Below, piece after piece: positions 7,486 to 7,513 of a DNA stretch of 7,513 nucleotides (position 1 is the first letter of the stretch; each line of letters opens with the position of its first letter). This DNA comes from Bacteroidales bacterium (GTDB taxonomy: Bacteria; Bacteroidota; Bacteroidia; Bacteroidales; Bacteroidaceae). The position numbers and the translations under genes are program-made. The stretch lies in contig JAUNIV010000104.1 in the NCBI GenBank assembly GCA_030523385.1, forward strand, positions 1 through 7,513. Direction: 5' to 3'. A model generated the notes under the pieces. The model made no database searches. It saw only the letters and a list, made by a program, of their open reading frames with translations, and had not been told where the DNA came from.

Positions 7486-7513
7486 TGCGATAATCTCGTT
7501 CAAGCTCATCGGT

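Noticed and set aside
7446..7513. Transcription terminator after GH97
   Set aside because: I could not find a stem with a following T-run in these bases.

Overview
The window reads as the enzyme-bearing half of a Bacteroidota polysaccharide utilisation locus (PUL) for an alpha-glucan or related alpha-linked glycan. The evidence for Bacteroidota is the SusD-type gene, the SusE/F-like lipoprotein, A-rich leaders without a clear Shine-Dalgarno sequence, and the GH31/GH97 enzymes. Base composition judged by eye is about half G+C or slightly more. That is higher than in typical gut Bacteroides, so genus cannot be fixed from this sequence.

All five recognisable genes lie on the + strand with gaps of about 7 to 35 bases, which fits one operon. 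In order they are: the C-terminal half of a SusD-family glycan-binding lipoprotein, whose start lies to the left of the window (2-865); a small SusE/SusF-like lipoprotein (876-1337); a clan GH-D glycoside hydrolase related to GH27, carried as a lipoprotein (1345-2760); a GH31 enzyme with an ordinary signal peptide (2794-5298); and a SusB-like GH97 enzyme with an ordinary signal peptide (5334-7448). The last 65 bases hold no gene. They contain a motif resembling the end of an IS256-type insertion sequence, so the locus may be interrupted just past GH97.

Inferred workflow: SusD, the small lipoprotein and the GH27-like enzyme act at the outer membrane, binding and possibly cutting the polymer. 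A SusC transporter, expected just left of the window, would import the fragments. The periplasmic GH31 and GH97 would then release monosaccharide. GH97 carries the three glutamates of inverting SusB-type alpha-glucosidases with exactly the SusB spacing, which argues for alpha-glucosidic substrates. That makes the GH27-like protein the most interesting gene. GH27 is mainly an alpha-galactosidase family, but it also contains isomalto-dextranase, and an enzyme of that kind would suit an alpha-1,6-glucan (dextran or isomaltooligosaccharide) locus lacking a visible GH13 or GH66 enzyme. This is a hypothesis.

No CRISPR array, RNA gene or convincing terminator was seen. The system resembles known PUL architecture, and the possible novelty lies in the enzyme combination and in the diverged GH27-like active site.
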